Positions 7,014 through 16,111 of a DNA stretch of 53,667 nt are shown one piece after another. Position 1 is the first letter of the stretch. The number at the start of each line of letters is the position of its first letter. The notes beneath the pieces were generated by a model that did no database searches, was not told the DNA's origin, and worked only from the letters and a program-made list of their open reading frames with translations. Position numbers and translations under genes: made by a program. The stretch is from an uncultured Lachnospiraceae bacterium. GTDB lineage: Bacteria; Bacillota; Clostridia; Lachnospirales; Lachnospiraceae. The stretch lies in NCBI GenBank assembly GCA_902761225.1, contig CACWJQ010000013.1:1-53667 (forward strand). The letters are read 5' to 3'.

Positions 7014-8591
7014 TTACCTCATTTGGTAATTTTTGACAACATAAATCCCCATTCCCAGCCACGCAAGACCTATGCATGTAAGAAGAATGATGGCTGTTGG
7101 AGGCAGAGGTCCCAGATCCTTGCTTCCCGTGCTGACCTTCTGCTCACCCAGTCTGTACATCTGGGACACGTCACTGTACATCCCTTCCAGAAATGCATCA
7201 TCAACCGTCCCACCGCGCCTTACTGTCTTAACGCAGTTCTCGACCATCTGTCCCGCGGCATTTCTGAGGGATGCGGATCCGTTGAACACCGGTGTGATAA
7301 ACGTATTGTCGGTATTTTCAATGATCATATTGACGCAGTCGATCTTAACCTGATAATGCAGGCTGTTATCGCTGCCTCCGAGTGCGAGATATTCCTGATA
7401 GGCAGGGTCATTCAGAGCCTTGAGGGTCACAGGAACGTATCCCTCCGTCTCCGAGTAGCTTTCCTGCACATCATTGGTAAGAAGGAACTGGGCAAAAAGC
7501 CAGCTGGCAAGAACCTCCTGGGGGTCATCCTTATTGAATATGCAGACGGAAGGTCCCTGAGAGATCATCTGTATGTTGCCGGTATCGTACTGCGGCACAG
7601 GACGCACCACTGTTTCAAAATCCACCACTTTGCTCTCATGAATATCGGAAAGAGGTGCATTTGAGCCCATCCACGTGGCACCTGCAGTAGAATCGACTGC
7701 CAGTATACACTGTCCCGCATTCATGAAGTTGCCGGGATAACTGGATATCTTGAAGGTAGAAAACGCTCTGCTCTGTCCATGGCGGGAGATCTCTTTAAGA
7801 ATACTCCCCGTCTCCTCATTGAAGATCAGTATATTGCCGTTATCATCGGAATATCCGGCATTCATCTGACGGAGCATTGTGATGAGCATGTTATCGGTGG
7901 ATTTATAGATGAAAGGGATCATCACATCCTGCCCGTTCACCGCGAACGTCCCGTCATCATTTTTGGCAAGAGCCGCTTCTGACACCTCCCAGACCCAGTC
8001 CCAGGTGGGAACATCCGGAATCTCGTAGCCCATGGCCTCCACATATGTCTTATTGATATAAAGAGCTTCGGAAGATCTCATGAAAGGCAGCCCCATCAGA
8101 TGGCCTTTGAGCCTGAGTTCATCCAGATACTTGGGTATGATCTCATCAGTCCCGGGACCGTCGAATCTGAGCTCACTTCCCCCGAGTCCGTATCTTGGAT
8201 CGTTTATCACATCATCCAGAAATACTATCTCTCCCGCTCCTGTCATATATGTCGCGATATGATCGGGGTATGTGATACATACATTGGGAGTGGTATCCGT
8301 TGATACATTGGTGATGACATCGTTATAGATCGTAGAATAATCGGTGTACAACTTGAGATTGATATGTATATTGGGATAAAGAGATTCGAATTCATCCACG
8401 CATCTCTGATATATCTCCGTCTGGGTCTTATTGGTATCGTTCTTGGCCCAGAACACCACCTCATAATCACGTGATTCATCGAAGCTTTCTGGCATCTCAA
8501 AATCCCTGCGGGCATCCCCTCCGTGGCAGCCGGTAAGGGATACCATGGCCAAAAGCATACAGACCGTACATATGATAAATCTTAGTCTCAT
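7014..8591 (-). CDS. Carbohydrate ABC transporter substrate-binding lipoprotein with C-terminal membrane anchor
   Basis: The 525-residue family 1 extracellular solute-binding protein has a lipoprotein signal MRLRFIICTVC---SLTGC (Cys22). The body has the usual sugar-receptor pattern: EVVFWAKND near the start, PNVCITYPDHIATYM, LMGLPFMRSSEALYINK and ASWLFAQFLLT. Unusually, the C-terminus carries a Pro-rich linker and a hydrophobic helix (PTAIILLTCIGLAWLGMGIY) before a short basic tail, so it may be anchored at both ends. The start at 8591 follows GAGGAATATT; an in-frame ATG at 8603 overlaps the permease stop by four bases but has the ribosome site too close. It is the last gene of the operon. 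The sugar is unknown. Confidence 0.9.
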   Translation of the reverse strand: MRLRFIICTVCMLLAMVSLTGCHGGDARRDFEMPESFDESRDYEVVFWAKNDTNKTQTEIYQRCVDEFESLYPNIHINLKLYTDYSTIYNDVITNVSTDTTPNVCITYPDHIATYMTGAGEIVFLDDVINDPRYGLGGSELRFDGPGTDEIIPKYLDELRLKGHLMGLPFMRSSEALYINKTYVEAMGYEIPDVPTWDWVWEVSEAALAKNDDGTFAVNGQDVMIPFIYKSTDNMLITMLRQMNAGYSDDNGNILIFNEETGSILKEISRHGQSRAFSTFKISSYPGNFMNAGQCILAVDSTAGATWMGSNAPLSDIHESKVVDFETVVRPVPQYDTGNIQMISQGPSVCIFNKDDPQEVLASWLFAQFLLTNDVQESYSETEGYVPVTLKALNDPAYQEYLALGGSDNSLHYQVKIDCVNMIIENTDNTFITPVFNGSASLRNAAGQMVENCVKTVRRGGTVDDAFLEGMYSDVSQMYRLGEQKVSTGSKDLGPLPPTAIILLTCIGLAWLGMGIYVVKNYQMR

Positions 8592-8599
8592 AATATTCC

Positions 8600-9478
8600 T
8601 CATCCCTTCGTACCGCCTCTCGATACCCCGGCCATGATCTGGCGCCTGAATATCAGGAACAGGATTATAAGCGGAAGTGATATAACCACAACAGCAGCCA
8701 TCATTGCAGGGATATTCTCTCTTCCGAATCCGTTCTGTCTGATCTCCTGGATACCGTTGGATACCAGGAAATAATTCTTGTCATCCGTGATCAGTCTCGG
8801 CCATACATAGGAGTTCCAGCACTCTATCACCTTGAGTATGGTTATGGTCACGACTGTAGGCCTGCAGATAGGAAGCATTACCCTGAACAGATACTTCAGA
8901 TCGCTTGTTCCGTCCACCTTGGCAGCATAATACAGCTGATCCGGTACCTGTGAGAAATTCTCCCTTAACAGATACACGTAAAACACACTCATTACCGAAG
9001 GGAGGATAAGTCCTGAGAAGGTGTTTCTCATATCAGCATTGGTGATGGTGACGAAGTTGGTTATAACTATCAGTTCACTCGGGATCATCATCATGGAAAG
9101 AAAAACCGTGAAGAGCAGATTCTTTCCCTTGAATTCAAGTCTCGAAAAGGCAAATGCAGCAAGAGTTACAACAATGACCATCACTGCGGTTGTAACTACG
9201 GTAAAGATCAGTGTATTGAGAAGATATCTTCCCAGGGGAACCTGTGAGAATGCGTTGGTAAAATTGGAGAAGGTAGGATCGGTGACATAGAACTTCGGGA
9301 TCTTTTCTCCGTTATATGATGCATAGCTTTTAAATGAAGTCAGCACCATCCAGTAGAAGGGGAACAGTACCATCAACCCCCACACACCCAGGAATCCATA
9401 CACAATGATATTCCTGACCATCTTTTTTCTTTTATCAGCTTTTTCAGCCTGTAGAATTGTTTCTCTGTTATCCATCAT
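8600..9478 (-). CDS. Carbohydrate ABC transporter permease, UgpE/MalG type
   Basis: This 292-residue membrane protein has six predicted helices and an N-terminal cytoplasmic tail. The binding-protein-dependent transport signature (EAA loop) reads YYAAKVDGTSDLKYLFRVMLP, with the usual CRPTVVT after it. The W-MV-TSFKSYASY start matches the MalG/UgpE half of carbohydrate importers. It pairs with the UgpA-type permease 64 bases upstream and runs into the receptor gene. The tight order permease-permease-receptor supports a single importer. Confidence 0.92.
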   Translation of the reverse strand: MMDNRETILQAEKADKRKKMVRNIIVYGFLGVWGLMVLFPFYWMVLTSFKSYASYNGEKIPKFYVTDPTFSNFTNAFSQVPLGRYLLNTLIFTVVTTAVMVIVVTLAAFAFSRLEFKGKNLLFTVFLSMMMIPSELIVITNFVTITNADMRNTFSGLILPSVMSVFYVYLLRENFSQVPDQLYYAAKVDGTSDLKYLFRVMLPICRPTVVTITILKVIECWNSYVWPRLITDDKNYFLVSNGIQEIRQNGFGRENIPAMMAAVVVISLPLIILFLIFRRQIMAGVSRGGTKG

Positions 9479-9542
9479 TATCCCCGATCATCAGACCGAT
9501 CTGTTTTTGATCTGTCAGTATATGATTCAAGACCGCATAGCA

Positions 9543-10439
9543 TTAAGTGTAATAGACGTGCTTTTTACTCACCAGCAGATTGATGCAGGTTATCGTAAGA
9601 ACTATGGTGAACAGTATTATCGCGGCAGCTGAAGCAAATGAAGGATATCCGCCGCTGTCTCCGTACAACATGTCATATACATATCCAACGATCGTGTTCA
9701 TCCCCGCTGCATTAAGGTCTGTTCCGAATAGCGCCACCGCATCGGAATATTCCTTGAACGCTCCGATGAATCCCGTGATCACAAGATAAAAGATCGTAGG
9801 TGAGATCATGGGAAGCGTGATCCTTGTAAACACTCTGAATGCACCGGTTCCGTCAACCTTTGCGGCGTTGTAATATGTCTTGTTCACGGATGCCAGCGCA
9901 CTTGTAAGGAGAAGCACCTTAAATGGGAGCACTATCCATATGATATAGAAGCACATGACGAACATCTTCGCCCAGTAAGGACCGTCTATAAAGTCAACAC
10001 TCTCACCGCCGAACAGATTGATAAGCAGGTTCACCAGTCCGTCGGAATATGCAGTCTTTTTGAAGAGGACCATGAATACCAGACCGACTGCAAGAGTATT
10101 GGTCACATAGGGAAGAAAATATATGGTCTGAAAAAGCTCACGAAGCTTTTTTATCGAATTGAGCGCCAGTGCGATGAGAAGCGCAAATCCGGTGGATATC
10201 GGCACTGTTATGATGACCATGATGAATGTGTTCTTTACAGCCTGGAGAAAATACGTATCGTGAAGCACGTATGAAAAATTATAAAATCCAATACCTGAAG
10301 ATCTCTGGGATACAAAATTATACCCTTCCTCAAATGAATAGACGAACACATCCACCAGAGGATAGACCATGAATATTATCATGAATGCCAGTGCCGGCAG
10401 CAGATACAGCCAGGCTTTCAGATTGTTCTTTTCTATCAT
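9543..10439 (-). CDS. Carbohydrate ABC transporter permease, UgpA/MalF type
   Basis: The 298-residue protein starts MIEKNNLKAWLYLLPAL and has six predicted helices. Its EAA loop is YYNAAKVDGTGAFRVFTRIT. The LPALAFMIIFMVYPL--VF-YSF start is typical of UgpA-like permeases. It should form the heterodimeric channel with the permease encoded at 8600-9478 and be energised by the ATPase at 11215-12327. It starts 11 bases after the FRG gene ends, so all five genes appear translationally close-coupled. Confidence 0.92.
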   Translation of the reverse strand: MIEKNNLKAWLYLLPALAFMIIFMVYPLVDVFVYSFEEGYNFVSQRSSGIGFYNFSYVLHDTYFLQAVKNTFIMVIITVPISTGFALLIALALNSIKKLRELFQTIYFLPYVTNTLAVGLVFMVLFKKTAYSDGLVNLLINLFGGESVDFIDGPYWAKMFVMCFYIIWIVLPFKVLLLTSALASVNKTYYNAAKVDGTGAFRVFTRITLPMISPTIFYLVITGFIGAFKEYSDAVALFGTDLNAAGMNTIVGYVYDMLYGDSGGYPSFASAAAIILFTIVLTITCINLLVSKKHVYYT

Positions 10440-10450
10440 CTTTATTATCC

Positions 10451-11215
10451 TTACACTACGGGATTACCGTATTTAATATTGCTGACAAGATCCTTTATCC
10501 TTCCGACATTCATAAAAAGGGAGTCTTCCGAGATATGCTTTCTTGCAAGATCTTTCAGGATCTTCTGTTTATGCTCTGCAGAAATGACAATGGTGTCAAA
10601 AACATCCTTCTCATCTATGCCTTCATTTTTCAGTATCTTCTCCAGGCACATCTCATCCCTGCCCCAGAGCAGGAACAGACCTCTTTGTGAATAGATCCTG
10701 TCGAACTGTCTGGTTGCCTCCACGAATATGGGCATATCGAGTCCGTCATCGCCCATTCTCGTATCACTCTTGTCCACATAGTGCTGGAGCCATTTATACA
10801 GATACTCATTACTCTTCACAACATTTGCACTGTTCTTGCCGTGATTCCTCAGTATCCATTCGTAGCGGCTCTTGTTGAAGACATATACCTTACCGTCCTT
10901 ATCACCGTATCTTCCCTTTTCATCGAAGCATGCGAAGAAAAGTCCCACGGTATATGAATATGAGAAATCGAGCATCCTTGTGGGCAGTGAAAAATGCTGT
11001 GCGATCTCTATGCACGTCAGTTCGTCGTATCCGAAGATCTTCTTCATCTCATCAACAAATCTGAACATCTGCATATCCGCAGTTTTGATATGATTCTCCC
11101 TGAGCCCGGAGGGTATGAGAACGAAGTCGCTTACAGGCTGTCCCCTGAACAGTATCACATCACCGCGCCCGCCGAGAGCTTCGCAGAATTCATCATATGA
11201 TGTAACCTTATCCAT
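10451..11215 (-). CDS. FRG-domain protein embedded in a sugar ABC operon
   Basis: This 254-residue soluble protein shows the FRG-domain pattern. The name-giving motif is ILFRGQ at residues 21-26. It is followed by an AQHFSLPTRMLDFSYSYTVG core (the conserved AQH-GLPTRLLD block), a strand before VYVFNK, and a late SQRGLFLLWG segment. The FRG domain is found in many bacterial proteins of unknown function, some in defence-type loci. No nuclease, membrane or second domain is visible. Its ATG overlaps the stop of the ABC ATPase gene by one base (TAATG), and the permease gene starts 11 bases after it, so it is certainly in the transporter operon. Its role there is unknown; a substrate-modifying or regulatory part is a guess. 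Confidence 0.85.
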   Translation of the reverse strand: MDKVTSYDEFCEALGGRGDVILFRGQPVSDFVLIPSGLRENHIKTADMQMFRFVDEMKKIFGYDELTCIEIAQHFSLPTRMLDFSYSYTVGLFFACFDEKGRYGDKDGKVYVFNKSRYEWILRNHGKNSANVVKSNEYLYKWLQHYVDKSDTRMGDDGLDMPIFVEATRQFDRIYSQRGLFLLWGRDEMCLEKILKNEGIDEKDVFDTIVISAEHKQKILKDLARKHISEDSLFMNVGRIKDLVSNIKYGNPVV

Positions 11216-12327
11216 TACTGTACCGGCCTTACCTTTCCGAATCGTATCCGTTCACCGGTTTCCGGTTCAAAGAGATGTACCTTGTTAGGCTTTAATCTGA
11301 ATCTTACCTCATCATCGCCAAATCCCGGCCTGTCTCCGGATTCCACTATGGATCTTACCACAGGCGCTTCACATGCCTTATTCTTGGAAACAATGCTGAT
11401 GTCCCTTCCCATGACCTCTATGCGGTCAAGGGCACAATGAAGCTCGCCTTCCTTGTCGAAAATGAATCCTTCGGGTCTGATGCCCACCGTAACTGCTCCG
11501 TCCCTTACTCCGGGAACACTTAAGACCTTATCATCGCCTATGGAAAGCATCTCATTATCAACTCTTCCCTCGAACACGTTGATGGCAGGGGTTCCGAGGA
11601 ATTTGGCAACAAAGAGATTTCTGGGATCATCATATACTTCCTGAGGTTTTCCGCTCTGATGAAGTTCTCCGTCCTTCATAACGACAATGCTGTCGGAAAT
11701 ACTCATGGCTTCTTCCTGATCGTGTGTTACGAATACAGTGGTAACACCGGTCTCCCTCTGGATACGCCTGATCTCCTCCCTTGTCTGAAGTCTCAGTCTT
11801 GCATCAAGGTTGGAAAGCGGCTCATCCATAAGGAGCAGTCTGGGGGTCTTGACCAGCGCTCTCGCAATGGCTACTCTCTGCTGCTGCCCTCCGGAAAGCT
11901 CACCGGGTTTTCTGGACATAAGCTGATCGATCTGGACAAGAGCAGCCACCTTATCTGCTCTTTCCTTCATCTGTTCCTTGGTAAGCTTTTCCTCTCCCTT
12001 AAGATTTCCAAGAGGAAAGATTATATTGTTATATACCGTCATATGCGGATAGAGGGCGTAATTCTGGAATACCATTCCCACACCTCTGCGTTCCGATGGT
12101 ATCTCGGTAACATCATCATTACCGAAAAATATCTTACCCTCGGTCGGTTTCTCAAGTCCGCATATCATATTGAGCATTGTACTTTTTCCGCATCCGGAAG
12201 GTCCGAGAAGTGCCACAAGCGTTCCGTCAGGGATCACAAAAGTGAAGTTCTTAACAGCGGTAACACCTTCTCCCTTCCCGCTCCTGGGCGGAAAGATCTT
12301 GGTAAGTCCGTCTAATACAACTTTCAT
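11215..12327 (-). CDS. Carbohydrate ABC transporter ATPase (MsmX/UgpC type)
   Basis: The 370-residue ATPase has Walker A GPSGCGKST, signature LSGGQQQRVAIARAL, Walker B LLMDEPLSNLDA and the H-loop TVFVTHDQEEAM. It ends with the C-terminal TOBE-like regulatory region (about 240-370) typical of MalK/UgpC/MsmX proteins. It drives the two sugar permeases downstream. Such ATPases may serve several importers in Bacillota. It follows the TldE-like gene by 34 bases and overlaps the FRG start by one base. Confidence 0.93.
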   Translation of the reverse strand: MKVVLDGLTKIFPPRSGKGEGVTAVKNFTFVIPDGTLVALLGPSGCGKSTMLNMICGLEKPTEGKIFFGNDDVTEIPSERRGVGMVFQNYALYPHMTVYNNIIFPLGNLKGEEKLTKEQMKERADKVAALVQIDQLMSRKPGELSGGQQQRVAIARALVKTPRLLLMDEPLSNLDARLRLQTREEIRRIQRETGVTTVFVTHDQEEAMSISDSIVVMKDGELHQSGKPQEVYDDPRNLFVAKFLGTPAINVFEGRVDNEMLSIGDDKVLSVPGVRDGAVTVGIRPEGFIFDKEGELHCALDRIEVMGRDISIVSKNKACEAPVVRSIVESGDRPGFGDDEVRFRLKPNKVHLFEPETGERIRFGKVRPVQ

Positions 12328-12361
12328 TATCTGTCTCCAAATTCCATGGTTACAATGTTCG

Positions 12362-13648
12362 TTACTCCGCTCCGGTCACCGTCACACCGGCAAGCCTTGT
12401 AAGCGAAGGAATAAGTGCATTGTCATATCTGGTCCTGTCAGCACTCATCTTCATATCCTTCAGAAGATCCCTTATGTTTCCCGATATCGAGCCACCGGTC
12501 ACAGGCTTTACCGAACCGTCTTCTCCGTGAAGATAAGCAAGCCTGATCTCTCCGAAAATATCTCCGGACATGGTGTCCACCTGGAAATCCGAGAAGAAGA
12601 TACATTCAAGCACTGTTCCCTTTAGGAGATCTTCTCTGGTATGCGTACCCCCGCTGACTTCATAGTTACCGGGAATGAATGTATCCTTTTCACCAAGGTA
12701 ATAAGAGAACTTGGTCCCACCATGAAACGCCACCGGAATATTATCATTCATCAGCAGCTCATCACGAATGGCACTCCCTTCATTATCCGTCATCCTGTTT
12801 TGTGACGAACCGGGAAGTTCCTTCAGAACCTTAAGTGTGATCTTATCTCCCTTTACATCCTCAGCGATCGGTTTGCCTTTTTCGAATGATGAATACTTCA
12901 TAAAGATGTATCCGACATCAAGACCGTCTTTGAAGAATTCATAAAGCCTGACTGCATCTTCACTGGAAAAGACCACATCGCACTTTCCAAGAGATGGTGT
13001 GCCTGTTGCGGTGAGTCTGTCACGTCCGTATGCACATGTCCTGCCAAGATCTGCGCTTATGTCTTCCCTGATGCAGGTTCCGGAATCATAAAGCTTGTAG
13101 AACTCGATCTCATGCTCCTGATCCTTTGCATTTACAACTGTTTCAAGAAGTGACACGGGATACTTTTCTGTAACATCAATGCCCGTGCTGGTCACTATCC
13201 TTCTTTTTACGGATGATACAAAAATCTCGTAACTGTTCATGAAAGTGACATCATCTTCATGAATATGCTTCATTGTATCTATAAAATCCGCTGAGATCTT
13301 ATTAATATCTATATCCGTATCTTCACAGGTAACATCCCCGGAAGGTGCCTTCAGTTCATAATATGCATCACTTACCAGCCCCGCCTGGAAGATGAGATCC
13401 TGAATGGTCAGTCTGACATACTCTTCTGTTTCATCAGGTCCCATTTCCGCAGTTGCACTTCCCACGGATTTTCCGTCTTCGGAAAGTACGAACACCGTGA
13501 TCTGGATATTCTCAATGTCCTTGGATCTGTTCTGATCAAGACTGTGACGGATAAAATAAAATTCCCATCCCTTTGTAACTGTATCGGTTATCCTCCACCC
13601 AAAAGCTCCGCTCTCTTTCAGAAGCTTTACTATTTCATCTGTTTTCAT
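12362..13648 (-). CDS. TldE/PmbA-like partner of the TldD metalloprotease
   Basis: The 428-residue protein belongs to the TldD/PmbA family in overall layout: N-terminal alpha/beta domain, a middle segment with ITSTGIDVTEKYP-like repeats, and a C-terminal beta-rich part ending SLTRLAGVTVTGAE. It lacks an HExxxH motif, as expected for the non-catalytic TldE half. TldD/TldE form a heterodimeric zinc protease that trims unfolded or modified peptides, for example leader removal from microcin B17. It overlaps the TldD stop by one base and precedes the ABC ATPase. The sequence is fairly diverged, so the call rests on pairing with tldD as well as pattern. Confidence 0.82.
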   Translation of the reverse strand: MKTDEIVKLLKESGAFGWRITDTVTKGWEFYFIRHSLDQNRSKDIENIQITVFVLSEDGKSVGSATAEMGPDETEEYVRLTIQDLIFQAGLVSDAYYELKAPSGDVTCEDTDIDINKISADFIDTMKHIHEDDVTFMNSYEIFVSSVKRRIVTSTGIDVTEKYPVSLLETVVNAKDQEHEIEFYKLYDSGTCIREDISADLGRTCAYGRDRLTATGTPSLGKCDVVFSSEDAVRLYEFFKDGLDVGYIFMKYSSFEKGKPIAEDVKGDKITLKVLKELPGSSQNRMTDNEGSAIRDELLMNDNIPVAFHGGTKFSYYLGEKDTFIPGNYEVSGGTHTREDLLKGTVLECIFFSDFQVDTMSGDIFGEIRLAYLHGEDGSVKPVTGGSISGNIRDLLKDMKMSADRTRYDNALIPSLTRLAGVTVTGAE

Positions 13649-15081
13649 TATCCGAGCCTCCCTCTGGTCTTAAGATAAGGGCCGCCGTCTGCCACCTTGA
13701 CCCACTCCTTATGTCCTTTGCCGCATCCGCCGCTTCCAAACACCTCTCTGTCATTCGAGCACATTGAGATATTTCCGAGAAGATCCGGAACATATCCCGT
13801 CATAATGACCGGAGCCACTATTCTTCCGGTCAGTTTACCGTCCCTGATCTCACGGCCCTTCTGTATGATGCACTGGATTCCCCAGTGCTTGGGATCTTCC
13901 ATTCCGCTCTGCATTCCTTCAAGGAGATAACCGTACTTTATCGATGCGATCATCTCTTCCCTGGTATAGGAACCTGAATCGAACATCGTATTGGTCATTC
14001 GGGTGTATACTTTGTGAGAGAAGTTCTCCCTCTTTCCATTGCCGGTAGGTCTGGTTCCAAGTCTCAGTGCAGCAAGGGCATCGCATATTCCTGACCTGAG
14101 TATACCTTTTTCTATCTCAGTAACATCACCTGCCATTACACCTTCATCATCGAAGAAATAGCTGGTGACATCCTCCGCACACAGTGCGCCTTCATGCATC
14201 GTTACATTATCGGAAGCAACTCTCTTTCCGATGTATTCTGCGCCAAGTGCTCTGCCCTTTACGAACATATCCATCTCAACACCATGTCCAAAAGCTTCAT
14301 GAGCAATAAGTCCGGTCACTTCGGGAGAGGTGATTATGTCATACTCTCCGGGCTCAATGGACTCTGCACCGAGGAGTTCTTCTGCCCCGTTTATAACATC
14401 CGGGAGCACCTCCTCCAGTTCATCAAACAGCTCGGGTCCCTTTATTCCTGATACAGACTTATAATCCTCCCTCACCTTGCAATCCTTGCTTACCACCGCA
14501 GCAACAATAGCCTCACTGTATACATAGGACTGTCTCAGGTCTCTGTTTGGTGTAAGGAACATCTTGCTTATGTGAGTGGACTGCGCTCTTGCGATACACT
14601 CGATAACATCATCTCCCATCTCCATTCCCTTGTCGGATATGGAGATAAGCTTTGCAGCCAGCTCCTCAAGCTTTGCTTCTTCCGGAAGACATTCCGCTTC
14701 CTTCTGTCCGAAGAATTCAAGAGGTTCATCGTCAAGTACACCTGTCTCATATACCTCGACGCCATGCTCTGAAAGCATCTTATCCTGAGCCTCAAGTTCA
14801 TCGCGTATGTATCTTATAATGACATCCGTGTCATTCCAATCCGCAGTATTAAGTGCAACCTCAGCATACTTTTTATTGCGGCATACTCTGAAGACCACTC
14901 CTCTTTCGGTTGTCATGGTCTGATTCGAGATGGTTCTGGATCTGTGTCCGATCCTGATCATCAGTCCCTTTGAATCTGTACATAATGCGCTCACATAATC
15001 ATGATCTTTCTGCAGATCATCGATCACTTTCTTTACAGACGGCGCTATCTTAGTCAGATAATCTGAAAATGGTACCTTCAC
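13648..15081 (-). CDS. tldD: TldD-type zinc metalloprotease
   Basis: The 477-residue protein carries the TldD zinc site HEAFGHGVE, with H261, E262 and H266. It also has downstream family blocks: GRALGAEYIGKRVASDNV, YFFDDEGV, G-LRSGICD, NFSHKVYTRMTNT, and a C-terminal CGKGHKEWVKVADGGPYL. It is the catalytic subunit of TldD/TldE, a cytosolic protease that admits unstructured peptides to a closed cavity. It follows licD by 37 bases and is directly coupled to its TldE-like partner. In this operon its substrate could be a modified peptide, but no RiPP precursor was found nearby. Confidence 0.92.
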   Translation of the reverse strand: MKVPFSDYLTKIAPSVKKVIDDLQKDHDYVSALCTDSKGLMIRIGHRSRTISNQTMTTERGVVFRVCRNKKYAEVALNTADWNDTDVIIRYIRDELEAQDKMLSEHGVEVYETGVLDDEPLEFFGQKEAECLPEEAKLEELAAKLISISDKGMEMGDDVIECIARAQSTHISKMFLTPNRDLRQSYVYSEAIVAAVVSKDCKVREDYKSVSGIKGPELFDELEEVLPDVINGAEELLGAESIEPGEYDIITSPEVTGLIAHEAFGHGVEMDMFVKGRALGAEYIGKRVASDNVTMHEGALCAEDVTSYFFDDEGVMAGDVTEIEKGILRSGICDALAALRLGTRPTGNGKRENFSHKVYTRMTNTMFDSGSYTREEMIASIKYGYLLEGMQSGMEDPKHWGIQCIIQKGREIRDGKLTGRIVAPVIMTGYVPDLLGNISMCSNDREVFGSGGCGKGHKEWVKVADGGPYLKTRGRLG

Positions 15082-15118
15082 TCTTTTCCTTCCTTTCAGT
15101 AAATCTTATTCAGGCGGT

Positions 15119-16111
15119 TTATAAGTACTCCTCCGCCCATTTATCCGGAACAGCTCCCGGATTCTTTTTCATATACTCCCTCACAACCTTCTGGTGCTTA
15201 GCATAGTATGGATAATCATGGGGAGACGCGGTCACAGGGATCATATAGTTAGAACCGTAGTTCCTGCTGAGTATCTCTTCATATCCGCAGGGTATGTATA
15301 TTCTCCCGGACTCAAAGGGCACCTCATATGCGTGATTGAAGCATTCTTTGGGAAACATCATGTGTTCTCCTTCGAATGTCAGATGCCCTATATTGGCAAT
15401 GAATTCGGACTCATCCGCAGTATTTATGGAATCCGTAAGATCGATCAGCACGTTCAGCTGTCTTATGATATCCTTGTTCAGGTCGAACTCATAACCGGTT
15501 ATCATTGAGATCTCAGCGATCATTTCCGACGGATCAAGCCGCTTTCCGTCTTTATCCACAAGCGGCCCCGCTCCCCCAAGAAGCTTTCTGCACAGTTCTG
15601 TTGTCTGATAGATCTTGTAGTGAAGATCTCTGTGCTCTTTTCTCTCAGCCGGATCACCCACAACATAGTCAAGCGGATATATGTCCAGGCCGGCAGGAAA
15701 TGGAAAACCGCAGAACTGTGAAGCTCTTTCTTCGTTAAAGATAACGGTCCGGGAATTATTGACTCTTGTAATACAGTCATATTCATGATCATCTTCATCA
15801 TAGTTGATGACCAGATATCCTTCGGGAAGTTCCAGGGGCGCCACGCCAAGAAAATTCTCATAATCTTCCCGGAGCATTGCTATATCAACATCATCATCCC
15901 ACGGAACAAATCCCTTATGTCTTACTGCTCCGAGCAGGGTTCCGCAAAATGCAAACCATCTTATCCCATGTTTTTCGCATATCCTGTCAAATTCTTCAAG
16001 GACCCTGAGCTGTGCTCCCCAGCACCTCTTCATAAGCCCGGGGACGGCAAACCCGTCTCTGGTCTCATCCCTGAAGAAGCTATCCTCCAATTCAAATCGA
16101 ACCGACATCAT
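15119..16111 (-). CDS. LicD-family nucleotidyl/phosphocholine transferase-like protein
   Basis: The 330-residue protein has the LicD signature of the nucleotidyltransferase fold: CEKHGIRWFAFCGTLLGAVR followed by HKGFVPWDDDVDIAM, which supplies the metal-binding Asp residues. LicD enzymes attach phosphocholine or related groups to wall teichoic acids and glycans. The protein is cytoplasmic with no membrane segment. Its start overlaps the stop of the radical SAM gene (TAATG). A GH25 enzyme with choline-binding-type repeats is encoded about 6 kb away, but functional linkage is only a suggestion. Confidence 0.88.
   Translation of the reverse strand: MMSVRFELEDSFFRDETRDGFAVPGLMKRCWGAQLRVLEEFDRICEKHGIRWFAFCGTLLGAVRHKGFVPWDDDVDIAMLREDYENFLGVAPLELPEGYLVINYDEDDHEYDCITRVNNSRTVIFNEERASQFCGFPFPAGLDIYPLDYVVGDPAERKEHRDLHYKIYQTTELCRKLLGGAGPLVDKDGKRLDPSEMIAEISMITGYEFDLNKDIIRQLNVLIDLTDSINTADESEFIANIGHLTFEGEHMMFPKECFNHAYEVPFESGRIYIPCGYEEILSRNYGSNYMIPVTASPHDYPYYAKHQKVVREYMKKNPGAVPDKWAEEYL

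Noticed and set aside
6990-7664. Plus-strand open frame of 224 codons
   Set aside because: It is antisense to the sugar receptor gene, which has clear family motifs. It has no ribosome site and looks unlike protein.
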